Positions 1-9,778 are shown, counted from the stretch's first letter. The stretch: DNA of 64,000 nt from Coprococcus_C hominis (GCF_020687505.1 NZ_JAJEQT010000004.1); one strand, 5' to 3'. Numbers and translations: made by a program. Notes: generated by a model not told the origin, from the letters alone.

Positions 1-1214
1 CTCAGATTGCCGCTTGCGGCTGCATTAGCACCATTGATAATGCTTGCAGCCTCAATCTGTTTGCTGTTTGAATTCACTGTATCCGATACCTTCGTGAAAA
101 GCCCCTTCATATGAACCGGACTATTACCCATAACAAATGTAAACGTCGATGTCTGCGCATCATCCGGCTGCAAGGTCACGCCACCGTTCAACTGCAATCC
201 TGCGACCTGATAGCCATAATCCGGAACAAGTTTAATTGTTACCTTCTTTCCCGCCGGAACCGCAATATTTCCGCCCTTAGCATCTCCCGGATTGCCTCCG
301 AACAGAGTTGAAAAATCACTCACACCCTCAATCGCGGTTATCTGTGCCTTTCCATGTTCCAGATATGCGTCCGCACCGAAGGAATCGCTGTCATACGCCC
401 AGGTTACTGTCAATGTCTCAGAATTCTTATCAATCTGGATGTGCGATTCACTTTCTCCTTTTTTTACTGCAAATGACCGTTCCCCGGAAGAGCCATTTGA
501 TGTGGTTCCCGGTGTAGTTATCGTATATGTTCCTGATGAACACATAACAGTAACTCGCGCATTCGAAACAGAATCCGCGAAACGATATGTTGACTGAGAT
601 TCCGGTGCCAAAGATACTTTCTGTTCTTTCATCAGGTTATCCATGGTTTGCGACCGAGAGTTTCCGGTATCATCAAGGTCCACATATATTTCGAAATTTT
701 TATCCTGCGATTTCATATAATGATAGTAATCTGTATCATCTGCCCCTTTGAATGCATCGCCTTCTAAGATCAGGCAGATTGGCTGGTTACCAGCCGGTGG
801 ATTCGGATTACCCGGATTGTTACCACCACCCGGATTTGTGAAACAAGCTTCGAACTTCAATTCCGGCTGATTCGCGGAAGTTTCTACCGTATACACGTTA
901 TTGTTCAACGTTACTTGATTGCCATTCTCCACTAACTGTACAGTATATCCATCTCTCGGGAAAAGAGTAACTGTTACTGTAGTATTCTCTGGTACCGTTA
1001 CATTATCCGCTGCCCCCGTCAAGCTTCCGTTTGATGTCGTAATCGTCATCGTTCCGCCATCATACGTGAACACACCATCCTGTACGCTGTTCCATGGCGT
1101 ATGATTATCTCCTCTTACAATGCACTCTGCCGCATAGCTTCGCATCACCGGCAGATAGCTCACGATCAAAAGCAATGCCATCAGAAGCGGTAATAGTCTT
1201 TTCTTCCTGTTCAT
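1..1214 (-). CDS. Secreted repeat protein, 5' part only (runs off the left edge)
   Basis: The first 404 codons of a longer gene are visible; no stop is reached. The start at 1214 follows AGGAGG at good spacing. Residues 1-28 form a signal peptide (basic MNRKK, long hydrophobic core, SYA cleavage site). After it come beta-rich segments of the kind VTVTLFPRDGY and VTIKLVPDYGY, typical of repeat domains in clostridial surface proteins, separated near residues 128-146 by a Pro/Gly/Asn-rich linker. No enzymatic motif is seen. Export is well supported. The function is unknown and an adhesin or cell-surface role is inference. The anchor or further domains would lie outside the window. Confidence 0.75.
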   Translation of the reverse strand, partial: MNRKKRLLPLLMALLLIVSYLPVMRSYAAECIVRGDNHTPWNSVQDGVFTYDGGTMTITTSNGSLTGAADNVTVPENTTVTVTLFPRDGYTVQLVENGNQVTLNNNVYTVETSANQPELKFEACFTNPGGGNNPGNPNPPAGNQPICLILEGDAFKGADDTDYYHYMKSQDKNFEIYVDLDDTGNSRSQTMDNLMKEQKVSLAPESQSTYRFADSVSNARVTVMCSSGTYTITTPGTTSNGSSGERSFAVKKGESESHIQIDKNSETLTVTWAYDSDSFGADAYLEHGKAQITAIEGVSDFSTLFGGNPGDAKGGNIAVPAGKKVTIKLVPDYGYQVAGLQLNGGVTLQPDDAQTSTFTFVMGNSPVHMKGLFTKVSDTVNSNSKQIEAASIINGANAAASGNL

Positions 1215-1276
1215 AGCTTTGTTCCTCCTCTTTCTTTTTGTTTTCATTTCAGCGAAAATGCCCATAAACTAAAATA

Positions 1277-1304
1277 ACCATAGCAGATTTTCGCCTGCTA
1301 TGGT
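1277..1304 (-). terminator. Intrinsic terminator after the LuxR-type gene
   Basis: A perfect 10-bp stem (ACCATAGCAG / CTGCTATGGT) with an 8-nt loop is followed, reading leftward, by TTATTTTAGTTT. It sits 34 bases past the stop of the gene ending at 1338 and just upstream of the secreted protein gene. Confidence 0.7.
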
Positions 1305-1337
1305 AGTTGACATATGTCTCAAATGCACAAAAATACG

Positions 1338-2865
1338 CTATTTTTCAGGGTTCCACCCATAATAGAACTGAATCAGCCCCATACGTGCCTTCGTCGCGGT
1401 CTTCTCATTCATATTCGAGATGTGACGATAGATTGCTGCCCGGGAGATACCAAGTGTATGTGCAATATCCTGTACATTTTCACCCGAGGAAAGCAATGCC
1501 CGGAGCACTTCCCGCTCCCGTTCCGTCAAGCTGTATTGTTCGCCGAAGGCTGTGAATTTATCCGTCGTGGACAGATCGGTCTGCTTATCCTCCGGTTTTG
1601 CTGCCCCGCCTGTCTGCTTATTCTCCGCTTCCGCTGTCCCGCCTGTCTGTGGCATCAATGCGGATGCTGCAGCTTCCATGCTTCTAAGCTCCATCCCTAT
1701 CAGAATGTTCTGGTACGAAAACGCCAACACGCTGATCAGAAAAAAGAGAATGACCGCAACAATCATCACTTCATACCGCACAGAAGCGAATCCACCTGCC
1801 AATGTCATGATCATCAGCGCGCAAACATTATTCACAGCCCGGCCCAATCCGGCCCAGAGCTTCGGTTTCGCACTATGATAGGAGATATCCATAAATCCAA
1901 CTGTAAAATATACCGAGAAAAAGCCTGCAGACAGATAAAATACAAGCAGCCCCAGCAGGAACGGTCCGCCAAACCCAATCACGATCACGCAGATTGTAGA
2001 CAAAAGCGTCACGCAATACATAATCATATGCATCCATCTCCGACCGCGTATATCATACAGAAAGCCAGCCGCAATTCCACTTAACGCAAGCAGCAGGCGC
2101 GGCCATTGTCCGATATCCACGCCGCCCGATGCATGCACCGCAGTAACCGCATTGTCAAGCGTTGTAAATACAATCGTCTGGAGAAAGACAATTCCGATCA
2201 GCATAATCCCAACGTAAACAGAATATTGTATGTCCTTCTGTCCGGCAAGCCTCCTGCGATTGTCCGGCGATGGGATATCCACCCTCCTGCTCCTGACACG
2301 GAAGACTTCCCTTCCTGTCCGGAGTGCAAAGCACAAACAACAGATACCCGGTCCCTGCACACAGTGCAACCGCCTGGGTGTGATTTTCATGAATCATATT
2401 ATTATTCAGAAACTGGAGGAAGATTCCCCCTGCATACGCAAACCCAACACATCTCGCAAGCATTGCACGATCATAAACCGAGTATGCCATCCGGTAATGT
2501 ACACCAGCCCCAACCACGCCCAGCAGGAAAAACAGTACTCCGCCCGCGATCATCATCTGCACATATCCCGCATGCAGGATAATACAGCCCATACACCCGG
2601 CTCCAATGCCGAACGCAAACAGTCCGGTTCCCCCGGTCACCCACGGACTCTTATCCGCGAAGAAACCGGAAATCCAGTTGTATAGCAGAAACCCGATTGC
2701 GCTTACGCCAAGCATCTGATTCTGCGCACGCACTACGCCTGATGCATCTGTCACGTACATCATACAATTATCAAACAGGTATTCCGTTCCCAGAAATGCG
2801 AAGAAAAATACCACAAGCATGATGATATTCACATATATAGTTTCTTTTTTCGCATTTGCCTTCAT
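1338..2865 (-). pseudogene. 12-TM membrane protein with C-terminal LuxR HTH, frameshifted
   Basis: Two overlapping frames make one protein. The 5' frame, from ATG 2865 behind GGAAGG, encodes about six membrane helices. The 3' frame, readable to 1338, encodes about six more helices, a linker, and a C-terminal LuxR-type HTH (LTEREREVL ... ISRAAIYRHISNM). This matches the MFS-like plus LuxR_C regulators of about 500 residues found in Lachnospiraceae and Eggerthellaceae. The join lies near 2240-2330 and needs a +1 shift, so as read the product is split between the two membrane halves. No slippery heptamer is evident. It may be a real pseudogene, a phase-variable site or a base-call error. It lies 29 bases behind the yesL-like gene and is probably cotranscribed with it. 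Confidence 0.7.
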
Positions 2866-2894
2866 CGTTTCTATCCTTCCGGCTTCCCGGTGTT

Positions 2895-3695
2895 TTATTC
2901 CTCTGCACTTTCATCGTCGGCGTCAGTTTCTGTATCATTTGCAGGTGCATCATCCACCGTTTGTTCCGCATCGTTGTCCGTGTCCCCGGATTCCTCGTCC
3001 AAATCCTTATCAACCTCATGCAGCAATACGCTCTCATCATGTGCATGCAGATCTTCTTCCGGCAGGTATGGCTTGAAGCATCTGAGCATAATGTACGCCC
3101 ACAGATATCCAACCGCACCGAATCCGATCAGCACATATACAATAATAGAAATAACAATGTCATAATAGAAGCACCATGCAATCACCAGATACGTAAGCAG
3201 CATCAGAAGTGTCATCGGGAAATTCTTGATACTTAGCAAAAATGCATTCCGAAGCTGCACCTTCCACGAATTATCGAACTTCGCCTGCAAAGCAAATGTA
3301 TAGATAAACGTCATAACTGTCAGGGTAAGAAGCACGACACTCACGAACAAAAACGGCTTCGCGAGTGCATTTCCAGTTGCCTTCCACTGTGTCATCCAGA
3401 ACCAGATATCTACCGACAGGATGAAAAATGCGACTAAAAAGAGCATCCACATACCGGTTGCCTGCTTGAAGTTCTGCTTGAAGCTCCGTGTATAGAACTT
3501 CCAGATATAACCATCATCACCGGAGATTCCTTTCATCGCTGTATAGTAAAGCGAAGTAAATGCTGTGCCGATCGTAATAATCGGGACGCACGAAAGCACA
3601 AAAAGAATGGATAAAAGCATCGCATCACCCACTCTGCTCAGCATCCTTATAAATATATTGTCGTAGTTCATTCCTGATTCGCCGTTATCTGCCAT
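2895..3695 (-). CDS. YesL-like (DUF624) integral membrane protein
   Basis: This 266-residue protein has an N-terminal amphipathic start and about five to six hydrophobic helices (near residues 27-48, 80-102, 115-140 and 160-205). It follows the YesL/DUF624 pattern in which FxRxxxRxxDxxxLSxLF-like residues precede the first helix. The last 50 residues are strongly acidic (Asp/Glu-rich tail), which is longer than usual for the family. YesL proteins often lie near sugar ABC and YesMN genes, but their biochemical role is not established. AGGAGTG precedes the ATG. The gene is divergent from lysA and probably leads the frameshifted LuxR-type gene. Confidence 0.75.
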   Translation of the reverse strand: MADNGESGMNYDNIFIRMLSRVGDAMLLSILFVLSCVPIITIGTAFTSLYYTAMKGISGDDGYIWKFYTRSFKQNFKQATGMWMLFLVAFFILSVDIWFWMTQWKATGNALAKPFLFVSVVLLTLTVMTFIYTFALQAKFDNSWKVQLRNAFLLSIKNFPMTLLMLLTYLVIAWCFYYDIVISIIVYVLIGFGAVGYLWAYIMLRCFKPYLPEEDLHAHDESVLLHEVDKDLDEESGDTDNDAEQTVDDAPANDTETDADDESAEE

Positions 3696-3881
3696 GTATC
3701 CAACACTCCTGTTTTCTTTTTATTTTATCCCGCCAACGAACTGCATCCTGTCCGCAGTCGTTTCCGGTATGTTCCTGCGTCGTATCCGCAATCATCTGCA
3801 CCAAAACCGCACATAATAATTTATGATACCATCTTCGATATTTATTTTCAATTAGATATCAAGTTTTTTACGCCATTTTAC

Positions 3882-3910
3882 TTGACAAAACGCAGTTTTA
3901 CTTCTAGATT
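3882..3910 (+). promoter_or_regulatory. Sigma-A type promoter of lysA
   Basis: TTGACA (3882-3887), a 17-nt spacer and TAGATT (3905-3910) give a predicted leader of about 55 nt. That is too short for a lysine riboswitch, and no L-box features were found in the 277-bp divergent region (3696-3972). Confidence 0.6.
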
Positions 3911-3972
3911 ATAGAGAGCGTGAATAAAAAGGCTGATAAACAGAAACACCTACTACATATAGGAGGAATATC

Positions 3973-5229
3973 ATGAAGACACCATTTGTAACGAAAGCAC
4001 AGATCGAAGAGATCGTAAAGACATACCCGACTCCGTTCCATATCTACGACGAGAAGGGCATCCGTGAAAATGCAAGAAAATTAAAGCAGGCATTTGCATG
4101 GAACAAAGGTTATAAAGAATATTTCGCAGTCAAGGCAACTCCGAACCCAACCATCCTGAAGATCCTGAAGGAAGAGGGCTGCGGTACCGACTGTTCTTCT
4201 TATACAGAGCTTCTGATGTCAGAGAAAATGGGCATCACAGGTTCCGACATCATGTTCTCATCGAACGACACACCAGCTGAGGAATTCGTTCTCGCAAAGA
4301 AGCTCGGTGCAAACATCAACTTAGACGATTACACACATGTACAGTTCCTAAAGGATACATGCGGTGTTCCGGAGACAGTATTCTGCCGTTACAATCCGGG
4401 CGGAACCTTCTCGATCTCCACAACCATCATGGACAATCCCGGCGATGCCAAATACGGCATGACAAAAGAGCAGTTGTTCAAAGCTTATACAGAGCTGCGT
4501 GACGCAGGTGCAAAGAAGTTCGGCCTGCATTCCTTCCTTGCAAGTAACACGGTCACAAATGACTACTACCCGACCCTTGCAAAGATCCTGTTCGAGGTAG
4601 CTGTTGAGCTGAAGGAAAAGACCGGCATCAAGCTTTCCTACATCAACCTGTCCGGCGGTGTTGGTATCCCTTATACACCGGATAAGGAAGGCAATGATAT
4701 CCTGAAGATTGGCGAAGGTGTACACAAGGTATTCGATGAGGTGCTTGTCCCTGCCGGACTTGGCGATATCAGCCTGTTCACAGAGCTTGGCCGTTTCATG
4801 CTTGCCCCTTATGGACACCTTGTTACAAAGGCAATCCACGAGAAGCATATCTACAAGGAGTACATCGGCGTGGATGCCTGTGCGGTAAACCTGATGCGTC
4901 CGGCTATGTATGGTGCTTACCATCACATCACGGTCCTTGGCAAGGAAAATGCACCTTGCGACCACACCTATGATGTGACCGGTTCCCTGTGTGAGAACAA
5001 CGATAAGTTCGCGATCGACCGCAAGCTTCCGAAGATCGACATGGGCGATTATCTTGTAATCCATGACACAGGTGCTCACGGCTTCGCAATGGGTTATAAC
5101 TACAACGGCAAACTCAAATCCGCAGAGCTTCTGCTGTGTGAGGACGGCAGCATAAAGCAGATCCGCCGTGCCGAGACACCGGAAGATTACTTCGCTACGC
5201 TGGATGGTTTCTGGGATGTAGAGGTGTAA
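3973..5229 (+). CDS. lysA: Diaminopimelate decarboxylase-like PLP enzyme
   Basis: This 418-residue fold-III PLP decarboxylase is of the kind that converts meso-diaminopimelate to L-lysine in the cytoplasm. The PLP lysine is K54 in YFAVKAT, and the glycine-rich phosphate loop is NLSGGVGIP. The catalytic Cys region is GSLCENND (C340), and DTGAHGFAMGYNYNG is the conserved C-terminal segment. Two canonical signatures deviate: EPGR reads ELGR and CESGD reads CENND. A related substrate specificity therefore cannot be excluded. The start is fixed by AGGAGG at 3961. The gene is monocistronic, with its own promoter and a strong terminator. Confidence 0.85.
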   Translation: MKTPFVTKAQIEEIVKTYPTPFHIYDEKGIRENARKLKQAFAWNKGYKEYFAVKATPNPTILKILKEEGCGTDCSSYTELLMSEKMGITGSDIMFSSNDTPAEEFVLAKKLGANINLDDYTHVQFLKDTCGVPETVFCRYNPGGTFSISTTIMDNPGDAKYGMTKEQLFKAYTELRDAGAKKFGLHSFLASNTVTNDYYPTLAKILFEVAVELKEKTGIKLSYINLSGGVGIPYTPDKEGNDILKIGEGVHKVFDEVLVPAGLGDISLFTELGRFMLAPYGHLVTKAIHEKHIYKEYIGVDACAVNLMRPAMYGAYHHITVLGKENAPCDHTYDVTGSLCENNDKFAIDRKLPKIDMGDYLVIHDTGAHGFAMGYNYNGKLKSAELLLCEDGSIKQIRRAETPEDYFATLDGFWDVEV

Positions 5230-5262
5230 GAGCATATAAATAAGAACGTGTAAGACGGAAAC

Positions 5263-5301
5263 ACCCCACCGGTCATAGATCGCACCGGTGGGGTATTTTA
5301 T
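5263..5301 (+). terminator. Intrinsic terminator of lysA
   Basis: An 11-bp GC-rich stem (ACCCCACCGGT / ACCGGTGGGGT) with a 10-nt loop is followed by ATTTTATATTT on the + strand. Confidence 0.9.
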
Positions 5302-5331
5302 ATTTAAAAAGGAAAGGGTTTTAAATTGTGA

Positions 5332-6198
5332 TTACTTTACATTTTCTATTCCGTCCCCCTGATAGGCGACACGGAATCTGCCATACGACACATACGTCTT
5401 AGCCTTATGTTCCGGATCCAGAGGATCTGTCACGGATATGTAGGTTGCTGTCCCATCTAATATACTATCAAATGCATGGATCGCATCTTCTAAAATATCC
5501 GGATAGAGGGAATTGCCGAATCCTCTGAAATCATGATGGGAATTATACATCAAATCATATTTGTCCTTCATGGAACGCAGACGTTCAAGTCCTGCCTTCG
5601 CTTCCCGGATCCGTTCTTTTTCCCGTCCCGGCTCCGGAACCGCCAGATAATAGTTGCAGTTGCAGGCATCTCCAAGCAACAGTGTCTTCGTCTTGTCATC
5701 CAGAAATACCATCTCGCCAAATGTATGTCCCGGACAGTGATATGCCGTCACCGTCCTGTCTCCAAGTTCAAACACCTGCCCATCCGTAAGCGGAAGCTTC
5801 TCCGGTGTCTTCGGCCATGGCCGCACATCCTCATCCAGATTATAGTCGTAATGTTTATCCGCCCGGTCTGCAATGATCTTCGCATAGCTCTTACGGAAAT
5901 CCACAGTCGGAAGTGTATTTCCGCTATCCCAGTCCATATCCGCCGGGTGAATATAGATCGAGTCGAAGAATCCGGCTCCGCCAATATGGTCGCCATGGTT
6001 ATGGGTCGCCACAACATCATACGGTTTATCTGTGATTTTGTTCTCTATAACCCATCTGAGATCCCCGATTCCGGTTCCACAGTCTATCACCAGCGCCCGT
6101 GTGCTTCCAACAATCACAAACACACTCACACAGTCAAATTCATCAATCTCGTAAATTCCATCTGCAAACTCATAATACGGTAATTTTCTCGTCACCAT
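5332..6198 (-). CDS. MBL-fold metallohydrolase
   Basis: This 288-residue metallo-beta-lactamase fold hydrolase carries the metal ligands H66-x-H68-x-D70-H71 in THNHGDH, H158 in CPGHTFG, D177 in LLGDAC and H221/H222 near the C-terminus. It is therefore probably a di-metal enzyme of the glyoxalase II/lactonase group. It is the last gene of the sugar-type ABC operon, three bases behind the permease stop. That suggests it hydrolyses an ester, lactone or phosphoester linkage in the imported compound. The substrate is unknown and this role is inferred from position only. There is no signal peptide, so it is cytoplasmic. Confidence 0.85.
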   Translation of the reverse strand: MVTRKLPYYEFADGIYEIDEFDCVSVFVIVGSTRALVIDCGTGIGDLRWVIENKITDKPYDVVATHNHGDHIGGAGFFDSIYIHPADMDWDSGNTLPTVDFRKSYAKIIADRADKHYDYNLDEDVRPWPKTPEKLPLTDGQVFELGDRTVTAYHCPGHTFGEMVFLDDKTKTLLLGDACNCNYYLAVPEPGREKERIREAKAGLERLRSMKDKYDLMYNSHHDFRGFGNSLYPDILEDAIHAFDSILDGTATYISVTDPLDPEHKAKTYVSYGRFRVAYQGDGIENVK

Positions 6199-6201
6199 GT
6201 C

Positions 6202-7164
6202 TCACGCCTTCTTTCTCTTCTGTCCGCCCTGGTAGCAGTCGATTGCAACTGCGAGAAGCAGGATCAGTCCTTTAATAACACTCTGGAAGTTGGAATTAAC
6301 GCCCATCAGCACAAGTCCGTTATCGAGGATACCAAGGATGATAACACCGACAACCGTACCGCTGATTTTTCCTTCACCTCCGGCGATGCTGACACCACCT
6401 AAGCAGGCTGCCGTCATACAGTCAAATGCATAGGAGCTTCCTGCGCCCGGCTGCGATGCGTTTGTTCTGGCAACCATGATGATTGCTGCAATGCTCGCTG
6501 CAAATCCTGCAAAAGAATACACGAGTACCGTCAGTTTATTGACATTGATACCTGCAAGTCTGGCTGCTTCTTTGTTTCCGCCAAGTGCATAAATATTTCT
6601 GCCAAGGTATGTCTTGTTCATGACAATCCAGCCAAATACGATGAAGATCACAAACAGAATAACCGGAATCGGAACCGGTCCGACATATCCCTGTCCGACT
6701 GTCAAAAATGCTTTCGGCATACCGGTGATCGGATAGCCACCTGTGATCAGATATGCCACGCCCTGCAGCACAAGCATCATGGCAAGCGTTACAATGATTG
6801 GCGCGATATGCAGCTTGATGGCAACAACGCCGTTGATGGCACCAAATGCAACGCCAAGTGCAATGCCGATAATCACGGCAACCGGAATCGGCAGCCCGAC
6901 ATTTACCATACAATAGCCCATAACCATGCCGACGACCGCCATGATTCCTCCGACCGACAAATCCATACCTCCACCGATCATAACCATCGTAACGCCGATT
7001 ACAACGATACCGAAAATAGATACCTGACGTAAAATATTGATCAGGTTTGCTACAGATAAAAAGTTCGGTGCAATAATCGAGAAGATAATAACGACTGCCA
7101 CCAAAAATACATATATACCAAATTTCTTATAAAAAGTTATAAATTTATTACTTGTTTTTTCCAT
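6202..7164 (-). CDS. Simple-sugar ABC transporter permease (RbsC type)
   Basis: This 320-residue inner-membrane protein has about eight to ten helices and the signatures of the BPD_transp_2/RbsC family: GGGMDLSVGGI near the N-terminus, and GGNKEAARLAGI followed by AACLGGVSIAGGEGK near the C-terminus. It should form the homodimeric channel of a pentose/hexose-type importer together with the ATPase and binding protein encoded upstream. Its first 17 bases overlap the ATPase gene, implying translational coupling. Substrate specificity cannot be read from the sequence. Confidence 0.9.
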   Translation of the reverse strand: MEKTSNKFITFYKKFGIYVFLVAVVIIFSIIAPNFLSVANLINILRQVSIFGIVVIGVTMVMIGGGMDLSVGGIMAVVGMVMGYCMVNVGLPIPVAVIIGIALGVAFGAINGVVAIKLHIAPIIVTLAMMLVLQGVAYLITGGYPITGMPKAFLTVGQGYVGPVPIPVILFVIFIVFGWIVMNKTYLGRNIYALGGNKEAARLAGINVNKLTVLVYSFAGFAASIAAIIMVARTNASQPGAGSSYAFDCMTAACLGGVSIAGGEGKISGTVVGVIILGILDNGLVLMGVNSNFQSVIKGLILLLAVAIDCYQGGQKRKKA

Positions 7165-8647
7165 GTTCCTCGCCTCCTGATGCTAAATCCAGAATATAGT
7201 TCTGGTCGAATTCTGATTTCGCAAGCTCTCCGGTCTTCCTGCCCTCGTAGATGGTGATAATCCGGTCAGACATACCCAAAAGCTCCGGCATATCCGAGCT
7301 TACCATAATGATTGCCTTCCCTTCACCGGCTAGCTGATTCATCAGTTTGTAGATCTCCTGCTTGGCACCGACATCGATTCCCCGCGTCGGTTCATCAAAG
7401 ATGATGATTTCACTGTTTGCCGCAAGTGTCTTTGCGATTACAACCTTCTGCTGATTACCGCCCGAGAGATTCTCCACCCTTTGCTCCAGAGATGGCGTCT
7501 TGATCTGGAATTTCTCCTCGTAATCCTCGGCAATCTGGTTTTCCAGCTTCTCATCAACGAATGGTCCTTTGGAGATGCCACGCAGGTTATTTACAACGAC
7601 ATTCCATTTGATGCTCATCCGGAGAAATGCGCCATGCGCCTTCCGGTCCTCCGGGATATATCCGATTCCGTGCCGGATTGCCTGTTGACATGTACGGATA
7701 TTCGTTTCCTTGCCATTTACAAAAATCTTTCCGCTTTCAATCGGATCAGCACCATAGATTACCCGCATCAGCTCGGTACGGCCGGCGCCGACCAGTCCGG
7801 CAAATCCAAGGATTTCTCCCCGGTGCAGGGTAAACGAGATATCATGGTCTCCATTTCCTGTCAGATGCTCTACCCGCAATGCTTCCTCGCCGATCTGACT
7901 GGTACGAGACGGATACGATTCTTTGAGTTCACGGCCTGCCATCATCGTGATCAGCTTCTGCCTGTCGATGTCTTTTATATTTTCTGTACCGACATAGCAG
8001 CCATCCCGCATAACCGTTACGCGGTCCGCAAGCTCGAACAACTCTTCCAACCGGTGGGAGATGAAGATGATCGTCACACCTTTTGCTTTTAATTCCCGCA
8101 CAATACGAAACAGCGTCTCTACTTCGCTGACCGTCAGTGGTGCGGTCGGCTCATCCATAATCAGGATCTTTACATTCCGGCTGACTGCCTTCGCAATTTC
8201 GACGAGCTGCTGATGCGCCGGTGACATCGTCTTTACCGGTCTGGATACATCGATATCTACCTGAAGGTCATCAAATATTTTCTTGGCACGCGCTTCGCGA
8301 TCTTTGATGTCGCAGAACGCACCGGGCTTCGTCTTGTCTCCGAGAAATACATTTTCCGCTGCGCTTATGCCAGGCACCAGCGTAAATTCCTGATAGATGA
8401 CCTCGATTCCCAGATCTTTTGCAAGCTTCGGTGTCATCTGGTTGTATTTTTTGCCTTCCAGCTCAATCGTTCCGGAATCCGGAACGATCGCTCCCGACAA
8501 TACCTTGATCAGGGTTGATTTTCCTGCTCCGTTTTCACCGATCAGAGCATGGATCTCGCCTTCTTCTACATCGAACGATACATCATTGATTGCGATAACG
8601 CCGGGATATGTTTTTATGATATTTTTTACACTCAGTATGTTTTTCAC
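7148..8647 (-). CDS. Simple-sugar ABC transporter ATP-binding protein (RbsA/MglA type)
   Basis: This is a tandem two-NBD ATPase of about 500 residues. The first domain has an intact Walker A (GENGAGKST) and Walker B (ILIMDEPTAPL). The second has the family-typical altered P-loop (GLVGAGRTEL), an intact signature LSGGNQQK and Walker B IIIFDEPTRG. It should therefore be functional, unlike the homologue at 10745-12145. The start is ambiguous: ATG at 8656 abuts AAAGGGG, whereas GTG at 8647 lies 9 nt from it and is preferred. A stem-loop separates it from the binding-protein gene, which may lower its level relative to the binding protein. Confidence 0.9.
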   Translation of the reverse strand: MKNILSVKNIIKTYPGVIAINDVSFDVEEGEIHALIGENGAGKSTLIKVLSGAIVPDSGTIELEGKKYNQMTPKLAKDLGIEVIYQEFTLVPGISAAENVFLGDKTKPGAFCDIKDREARAKKIFDDLQVDIDVSRPVKTMSPAHQQLVEIAKAVSRNVKILIMDEPTAPLTVSEVETLFRIVRELKAKGVTIIFISHRLEELFELADRVTVMRDGCYVGTENIKDIDRQKLITMMAGRELKESYPSRTSQIGEEALRVEHLTGNGDHDISFTLHRGEILGFAGLVGAGRTELMRVIYGADPIESGKIFVNGKETNIRTCQQAIRHGIGYIPEDRKAHGAFLRMSIKWNVVVNNLRGISKGPFVDEKLENQIAEDYEEKFQIKTPSLEQRVENLSGGNQQKVVIAKTLAANSEIIIFDEPTRGIDVGAKQEIYKLMNQLAGEGKAIIMVSSDMPELLGMSDRIITIYEGRKTGELAKSEFDQNYILDLASGGEEHGKNK

Positions 8648-8665
8648 AGAGTTCATCCCCTTTCT

Positions 8666-8700
8666 AAGAATGCCTCCGATGATTCACCAGAGGCATTCTT
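8666..8700 (-). promoter_or_regulatory. Intercistronic stem-loop between binding protein and ATPase genes
   Basis: A perfect 11-bp stem (AAGAATGCCTC / GAGGCATTCTT) with a 13-nt loop starts 10 bases past the stop of the binding-protein gene. Leftward it lacks a proper U-tract (AGAAAGGGG follows). It therefore looks like a partial terminator or 3'-protecting hairpin that favours the binding-protein message over the downstream ATPase and permease. Confidence 0.65.
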
Positions 8701-8710
8701 TTTGCAATCT

Positions 8711-9670
8711 TTATTTGTCTGCTTTATAGTAATCTGCGATATTTGCCTTTGTTACAGCGTGGATCGGAGTTTCGACTGCCTCATCGACTGTCTTGCCGTC
8801 AACCATCTGCTGGATATATTCCGCCATAACACTTCCGATCGGCTCGAAGTACATCGTACCGCGCATGCATGTTCCGTCATTGATACCCTTCAAAGCCTGA
8901 TTTGTACCATCACAGGCGAATACGCCAAAGTTTTCGTTGTCCTTGCCTGCTGCCTTCACTGCCTCAACAGATTCTACCGCTGCCGCATCACCATAGCACA
9001 CGATTCCGTTCAGGTTCGAATATTTCTGAAGCATCGTCTCTGTCGTGGTTGTTCCAGATCCTACAACATCCTTACCGATATCAACGACTTCCAAAATGTT
9101 CACATTCGGAGCTTTCTCCTTGATTGCATCCTGGATACCCTGTCCACGATCCTGCATATCCTGGTTCTGATAGGTTGTATATACTACGATGTTTCCTTCG
9201 CCGCCGAGCTGGCTGTTCAGCCAGTCTGCTGCCATATCACCGATCTGTGTTCCGATAGAATACTGGTCAGTTTTGAGCACGAGATCATGTACTGCTGTCT
9301 CAACACCACATTCAATAATCTTGACGCCCTTTTCCTGTGCTGCCTTGAGCGCATCGTCACAGGATGTATCGGATACCATCGCTACGATGTAATTACAATT
9401 TCCGGTTACCATGTTCTCGATAGCAGATACGGCTGCTGCCGAATCGTTATCGAAGCTCGCAGATACATAATCCCATCCACGATTGTCACATTCCTCGTGA
9501 AGCTTCTCATCGATTCCAATCATAAACTCCGTCTGGAGTGTCGGTGCCAGGAATCCTACCTTTACACCACTTCCGGATGTGCCGCCCTTTCCTGCAGAAC
9601 ATCCTGTCATCATTGCTACTGTCATAACTACTGCCAACAAAATACCAAACAATCTCTTTCGTTTTTTCAT
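8711..9670 (-). CDS. Sugar-type ABC substrate-binding lipoprotein (RbsB type)
   Basis: This 319-residue protein has a lipoprotein signal (basic MKKRKR, hydrophobic core, lipobox MTGC), a short Gly/Ser linker and a periplasmic-binding-protein fold of the Peripla_BP_4 group that binds simple sugars and related ligands. ATG 9670 is preferred over 9676 because AGGAGG is 8 nt from it rather than 2. It should be anchored on the outer face of the membrane and deliver ligand to the 6202-8647 transporter. A promoter just upstream (9779-9807) gives it its own transcription start within the locus. Whether it also docks on the pseudo-transporter encoded by the two upstream genes is an open hypothesis. 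Confidence 0.9.
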   Translation of the reverse strand: MKKRKRLFGILLAVVMTVAMMTGCSAGKGGTSGSGVKVGFLAPTLQTEFMIGIDEKLHEECDNRGWDYVSASFDNDSAAAVSAIENMVTGNCNYIVAMVSDTSCDDALKAAQEKGVKIIECGVETAVHDLVLKTDQYSIGTQIGDMAADWLNSQLGGEGNIVVYTTYQNQDMQDRGQGIQDAIKEKAPNVNILEVVDIGKDVVGSGTTTTETMLQKYSNLNGIVCYGDAAAVESVEAVKAAGKDNENFGVFACDGTNQALKGINDGTCMRGTMYFEPIGSVMAEYIQQMVDGKTVDEAVETPIHAVTKANIADYYKADK

Positions 9671-9778
9671 AGTCATTTCCTCCTCATTTTCTTTTTTTCT
9701 TCCGTCAGATACAGGGAAATGGCAGAAGCACGTCCGGCTTCCGGTGGGATCATTTCGATGTATCTATCTGATGGTTTT

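Noticed and set aside
1338..2865. Programmed ribosomal frameshift in the LuxR-type gene
   Set aside because: No slippery heptamer with downstream pseudoknot or internal Shine-Dalgarno could be identified near the join; a mutation or base-call error is more likely.
3696..3972. Lysine riboswitch ahead of lysA
   Set aside because: The predicted transcription start leaves only about 55 nt of leader, and no L-box core or terminator was found.
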